Shown: positions 59,592-64,000 of the stretch, one piece after another | Numbering within the stretch: position 1 is the first letter of the stretch | Layout: the number at the start of each line of letters is the position of its first letter | NCBI GenBank assembly: GCA_014621425.1 | Contig: JAANBB010000050.1 | Span: 1 to 64,000 of the forward strand | DNA from: Cylindrodendrum hubeiense | Taxonomy: Eukaryota; Ascomycota; Sordariomycetes; Hypocreales; Nectriaceae | DNA length: 64,000 bases | Reading direction: 5' to 3' | The notes under the pieces: model-generated | Told to the model about the DNA's origin: nothing | The model's input: the letters and a program-made list of their open reading frames with translations, nothing else | The model's database searches: none | Program-made: the position numbers and the translations under genes

Positions 59592-62500
59592 ATGGCACAT
59601 AATCGACTCCCAAGCGCGGACTCGAGCAGGTTGTTCGGCGAGCAATCCGGTATGAAGGACACACACGACAGCATCGAGATGCTTGCACGACAAGTGACCG
59701 GCGAGACTGTGGTCGCAGACAGCCCCGAGGCTGGAACTGCCATTGCACCCATCAAAGGCAGCAAGCTCGATCCCTTCTCCCCCCGGTTCGATGCCTTCCA
59801 ATGGATGAAGTCATTTGTTCACCTCTTCGAGTCGGACCCAGAGACGGGCCCGACACGGAGCGCCGGCGTCGCATTTCGGAACCTGAGCGTCTTTGGTGAT
59901 GCTACGGATACCGAATTCCAAAAGACCACGGGCAACATCTTTTTGGCTATGGCATCGTCGCTGGTCGGGTTAGTCTCCAATTCTGGCACGAAACGGCGAC
60001 AAATTCTCCGCGAGTTCGAGGGCATTGTCGATCCCGGCGAGATGCTTCTCGTTCTGGGCCCTCCTGGATCCGGCTGCTCGACCTTCTTGCGAACGATTTC
60101 TGGCCGCGCAGAGGGCCTAACTCTTTCACAGGAGTCGCACATCAACTTCAGAGGTGAGTCTTTACGATTGTCTTCCACATCCAATTCTAATTGACGTTCG
60201 CATCAGGTCTCACACCTAAGCAAATGCAATCTTGGTTCCGAAGCGATTTACTGTACAATGCCGAGACCGATGTCCATCTGCCGGCTCTGACCGTTGGCAA
60301 CACGCTCGAGTTTGCTTCTCTGGCCCGTGTGCCTTCCAAGATCCCTGGAGGCTTCACAAAGACCGAGTTTGCGCTCGCCTACCGCGATGCCATCATGGCA
60401 ACCTTTGGCATCACCCACACAGTCGACACCAAGGTTGGCGATGACTTCATTAGGGGTGTCTCCGGTGGTGAGAGGAAGCGAGTCAGCATTGCTGAAGCAG
60501 CCCTCACTGGTGCCAAGCTCCAATGCTGGGACAACTCTACCCGAGGACTCGACAGTGGCAATGCCATCTCGTTCTGCAATACCCTCCGAGTTCAAGCCGA
60601 CATGATGAATGTTGCTGCGCTTGTCGCCATCTATCAGGCTCCGCAGAGCGCGTACGAGGTAAGAGAAGCCCATTAGATGATTGAGCCCAGCTAACTCTAC
60701 CAGACCTTTGACAAAGTCACTGTTCTTTACGAGGGACACCAGATATACTTTGGCAGGACCGAGGACGCAAAGAAATATTTCGAAGACTTGGGATTCCATT
60801 GTAAGTCTTCTGCGCCCACACACCCATGACTGCTTCCACGACCGCAGTGCTGACTATTCGTCTCATCATAGGCCCCGAGCGACAAACCACGGCCGATTTC
60901 CTGACTTCGATGACGGCCCCGCACGAGCGGCGCCTTAAGCCCGGCTTTGAGTCCGCTGCGCCTTACACCCCCGAAGAGTTTGCAGCGCGCTGGAAGGCTT
61001 CGGCTGAATGCGCTGCCTTGAACGGCGAACTCGATCGCTACGACGACGAGCATCCCTCCGAAGTGCGGCTCGACGAGTTTTCTCAGAGCCGAAGAGCAGA
61101 GCTCAAAACGTCCCAGCGTCTCAAGTCTCCATTCACCTTGTCGTACAGGGAGCAGGTCCAGCTCTGCTTGTGGCGCGGGTGGAAGAGATTGCTGGCCGAC
61201 CCTGTGTTCACCATTGCGCAGCTCGTCTTCAACATTGCAATGGGCCTCATTCTCGGAAGTGGTTTCTATGACCTACCATTTAATACAGACAGCTTCTACC
61301 ATCGTGGCGCTGTCGTCTTCTTCGGACTTTTGTTCAATGCTTTTGCTAGTGAGCTCGAGGTTCGTATTGCGGTCGCGCTGGGTTGCACTGCAACAGAAGT
61401 GCATTTATACTTCGCTTCGTGAGGCTAACCGTTGTTTTCTAGGTGCTTACTCTTTATCATCAGCGGCCCGTAGTAGAAAAGCATCATCAATACGCCTTCT
61501 ATCACCAATCCGCAGAAGCCATCTCGAGCTACCTTATGGAATTGCCGTACAAGATCACCAACGCGATTACTTTCAATACGCTGGTATACTTCCTCGCTAA
61601 CCTACGACGCGAGCCTGGCCATTACTTCTTCTACATCCTGACCAACTTCCTTCTCACCCTGTCCATGTCGGGTCTCTACCGCACCATCGCCTCTGTCGCT
61701 CGAACATCTCATCAAGCTCTCGTGCCCGTGGCCCTCATCACTATCGGTGTCATGATCTACACCGGTTTCACAATCCCGGCCGATTACTTGCCCGGTTGGT
61801 CAAGGTGGATGGGCTACATCGACCCCATTGGCTATGCCTTTGAGGCGCTGCTTGCAAATGAGTTCCACGGCCGACAATTCCCTTGCGCTACTTTGATCCC
61901 ATCTGGTGGAGATTATGACAAGCTTCCCGCATCTGATCGTGTCTGCGCCGTAGTAGGTGCTGTCGATGGACAGTCCACCGTAAGCGGAGATCGATACATC
62001 GAGCTCAGCTACGACTTTCACTATTCCCACAAGTGGAGGTAAGCAACTCTTCTCTCTATTCAGATATCACCTAACCGTTATTTAGAAATATTGGAATCCT
62101 TTGCGGTTTCGCAAGTCTGTTCTACTGCACCTACATCATTGCAGCCGAGTATGCTCGACCACCCAAAGGAAAAGGCGAGATCCTTGTCTTCCGCCGTTCC
62201 AAGATGCCCTCTCACTTGAAGTCGGCACGTAAGGATATCGAAAACCAGGCATCAGAATGGCCAGTTGTTGAAAAGGTGTCTGCCATCGCGAGAAGTAAGG
62301 AAGACGACGACGTCCAACTCAGCCCCCGCATGCTCCAGAAGCCCATTTTCCACTGGGAAGATCTCTGCTTTGACCTCACGGTAAATGGAAAAGATCGCCG
62401 AATCCTCAACCATGTGGATGGTTGGGTTCAGCCTGGAACCATCACAGCCCTCATGGTGAGCACATCCAATTTGATGAGCTTGAACCAGAACTAACGTTGT

Positions 62501-64000
62501 ATCACAGGGTGCCTCTGGCGCAGGAAAGACAACTCTACTCGATGCTTTGGCCACTCGTTTGAACATTGGTGTCCTGAGTGGCGATACCATGGTCAACGGA
62601 AAGCCTACTGATGCGTCCTTTTCTCATCAAGTAGGCTATGCGCAGCAGCAAGATTTGCATCTCAACACTTCAACAGTGCGCGAAGCTCTTGAATTCAGCG
62701 CTCTTCTTAGGCAGAGCGCCGAAATCCCACGTGCCGAGAAATTGGCCTACGTTGATGAAGTTATCGGGCTTTTGGAGATGGAGACGTTTGCAGATGCCAT
62801 CATCGGAGCGCCGGGAGAGGGACTGAATGTCGAGCAGCGCAAGCGGTTGACAATTGGTGTCGAACTTGCCGCACGGCCTCAACTCTTGGTCTTCCTTGAC
62901 GAACCCACCTCCGGATTGGACTCTCAAACCTCTTGGTCAGTCTGTGACTTGATCCAAAAGCTGGCGAGGAGCGGACAGGCCATTCTTTGCACCATTCACC
63001 AGCCTTCAGCGATGCTTTTCTCCCGGTTTGACCGACTGTTGCTCCTGCAGCCTGGTGGCAAAACGGTGTACTTTGGTGGTGAGTACCTGAAGTCCCTCGT
63101 TCTGAGATGCGGCTAACAAGTGTAGATATCGGAAACGAGTCTAGGAAGGTGATTGAGTATTTTGAGAAACATGGTGCGCCTCGATGCCCCTCGACGGAGA
63201 ACCCTGCCGAGTGGATTCTTGACGTGACGCTCCCTTCAGCCGATGGTCCTGACTGGTCTGAAACTTGGCGCTCGTCTGGCGAGTATGCGGCAGTGAAGTT
63301 GGAGCTTACACGCCTTCGGGGTCTCGGGTCCTCCAACGCCACCGAGGTCGGAGGGTTCCAATCTCAGCATCATGAGTTTGTGTGCCCCTTCTGGACTCAG
63401 CTCTGGGAAGTCTTTTTCCGAACAGCGAAGCATTTTTGGAGGTCGCCGACCTACCTGTGGTCCAAACTCTCCGTCACGATCCTTTTCGTAAGTTCCATTG
63501 GCGACAACCCTCTATTTCTGTTATTAACCTCTTGACCAGGCACTCTTCCTCGGCTTCAGCTTCACAGACTCCGATTTGAGCCTTCAAGGCATGAAAAATC
63601 AGCTCTACGCTTTCTTCATGGGTTTCCTTATCCTACAACCTTACAACAAGCAACTGATGCCGTTCTTTACCCCCCAGAGGTCGCTGTATGAGGCCAGAGA
63701 AGGTCCGTCGAAGATCTACCACTGGGTAGTCTTCATCCTCTCTCAAGTCATGGTCGAGTTTATCTGGAACACCTTGGGCGCTGTTCTCTTCTTTTTCTGC
63801 TGGTACTACCCCGTTGGCTTCCCAAGCAGCACATCAGATGACGCCAGCATCCGTGGCTTCACTACCTTTTTGTTTATTTGGCAGCTTCTGCTCTGGATCT
63901 CCACTCTGTCGCAGGCCGTCATCGCGCCTCTTGTCTCAGCCGAGCTGGCAGCGGTCCCTGCGACCTTCATTGGTATCCTATCCATGGCCTTTTGCGGTGT
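59592..64000 (+). CDS. PDR-type ABC transporter (ABCG full size), 3' end beyond window
   Basis: Exons: 59592-60153, 60207-60658, 60704-60800, 60872-61359, 61443-62038, 62086-62455, 62508-63078, 63126-63487, and 63540 to the window end. About 1320 residues are visible of an expected 1450-1500. The order is NBD-TMD-NBD-TMD. NBD1 has Walker [10 protein letters not shown] (Cys162 where Lys is usual), signature [10 protein letters not shown] and a Walker B with Asn ([13 protein letters not shown]), the asymmetric degeneracy of fungal PDR pumps. NBD2 has Walker [10 protein letters not shown], signature-region [12 protein letters not shown] and Walker [16 protein letters not shown]. Such pumps sit in the plasma membrane and export hydrophobic drugs and plant or microbial toxins with ATP. 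The last membrane domain is cut off by the window end. Confidence 0.95.

Noticed and set aside
1..64000. tRNA or rRNA genes
   Set aside because: No cloverleaf with proper A and B boxes could be found by eye; a tRNA-scan would be decisive.

Overview
The window looks like a nuclear chromosome segment of a filamentous ascomycete (Pezizomycotina), possibly Eurotiales-like, though the order is not proven. Most genes carry short introns (about 40-90 nt) with GT...CTAAC...AG signals. The gene content is typical of these fungi: secreted plant-polysaccharide enzymes, a LaeA-like methyltransferase, three Zn(II)2Cys6 regulators, an F-box protein, ACS- and DHA2-type MFS transporters and a PDR-type ABC transporter whose first Walker A has Cys in place of Lys. 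No tRNA, rRNA, CRISPR array or intact transposon was recognised. Intron models were built by hand from splice signals, frame and family continuity.

Left part (1-9.3 kb). An AT-rich island is followed by a secreted pectate lyase (six exons, one intron of the rare GC-AG class), a GH43 endo-arabinanase on the other strand, the remains of a GH5 beta-mannanase, a long gene-poor stretch, and an F-box gene ending in a second AT-rich island. The three enzymes point to plant cell-wall (pectin, arabinan, mannan) breakdown.

Middle left (9.3-26.8 kb). Present are an uncharacterised multi-pass membrane protein, a nine-exon LaeA-like methyltransferase, a SUR7/PalI-like membrane protein, a relic of an NLR-like N-terminal domain, a DEDDy 3'-5' exonuclease, a C2H2 plus Zn2Cys6 hybrid regulator divergent from a 14-TM DHA2 transporter, and a secreted cysteine-rich protein with a Kex2-like site.

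Decayed zone (26.8-33.7 kb). An SDR gene has lost its NNAG segment, an unidentified relic carries a stop codon, a DHA2-type MFS is truncated and carries a nonsense codon, and one short hypothetical gene has no obvious proper start.

Catabolic zone (33.7-57.9 kb). Eleven genes lie close together: D-2-hydroxyacid dehydrogenase, class II aldolase/adducin, Zn2Cys6 regulator divergent from a DAL5-type MFS permease, amidase, TauD-like Fe(II)/2-oxoglutarate dioxygenase divergent from a second DAL5-type permease, TPR protein, AflR-type regulator divergent from a four-domain rhodanese, and a second amidase. The combination of an alpha-KG dioxygenase, a sulfurtransferase, anion permeases and amidases suggests uptake and breakdown of an organic acid, amide or sulfonate to release nitrogen and possibly sulfur; this is inference. 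The window ends inside a PDR-type ABC exporter gene (59.6 kb onward).
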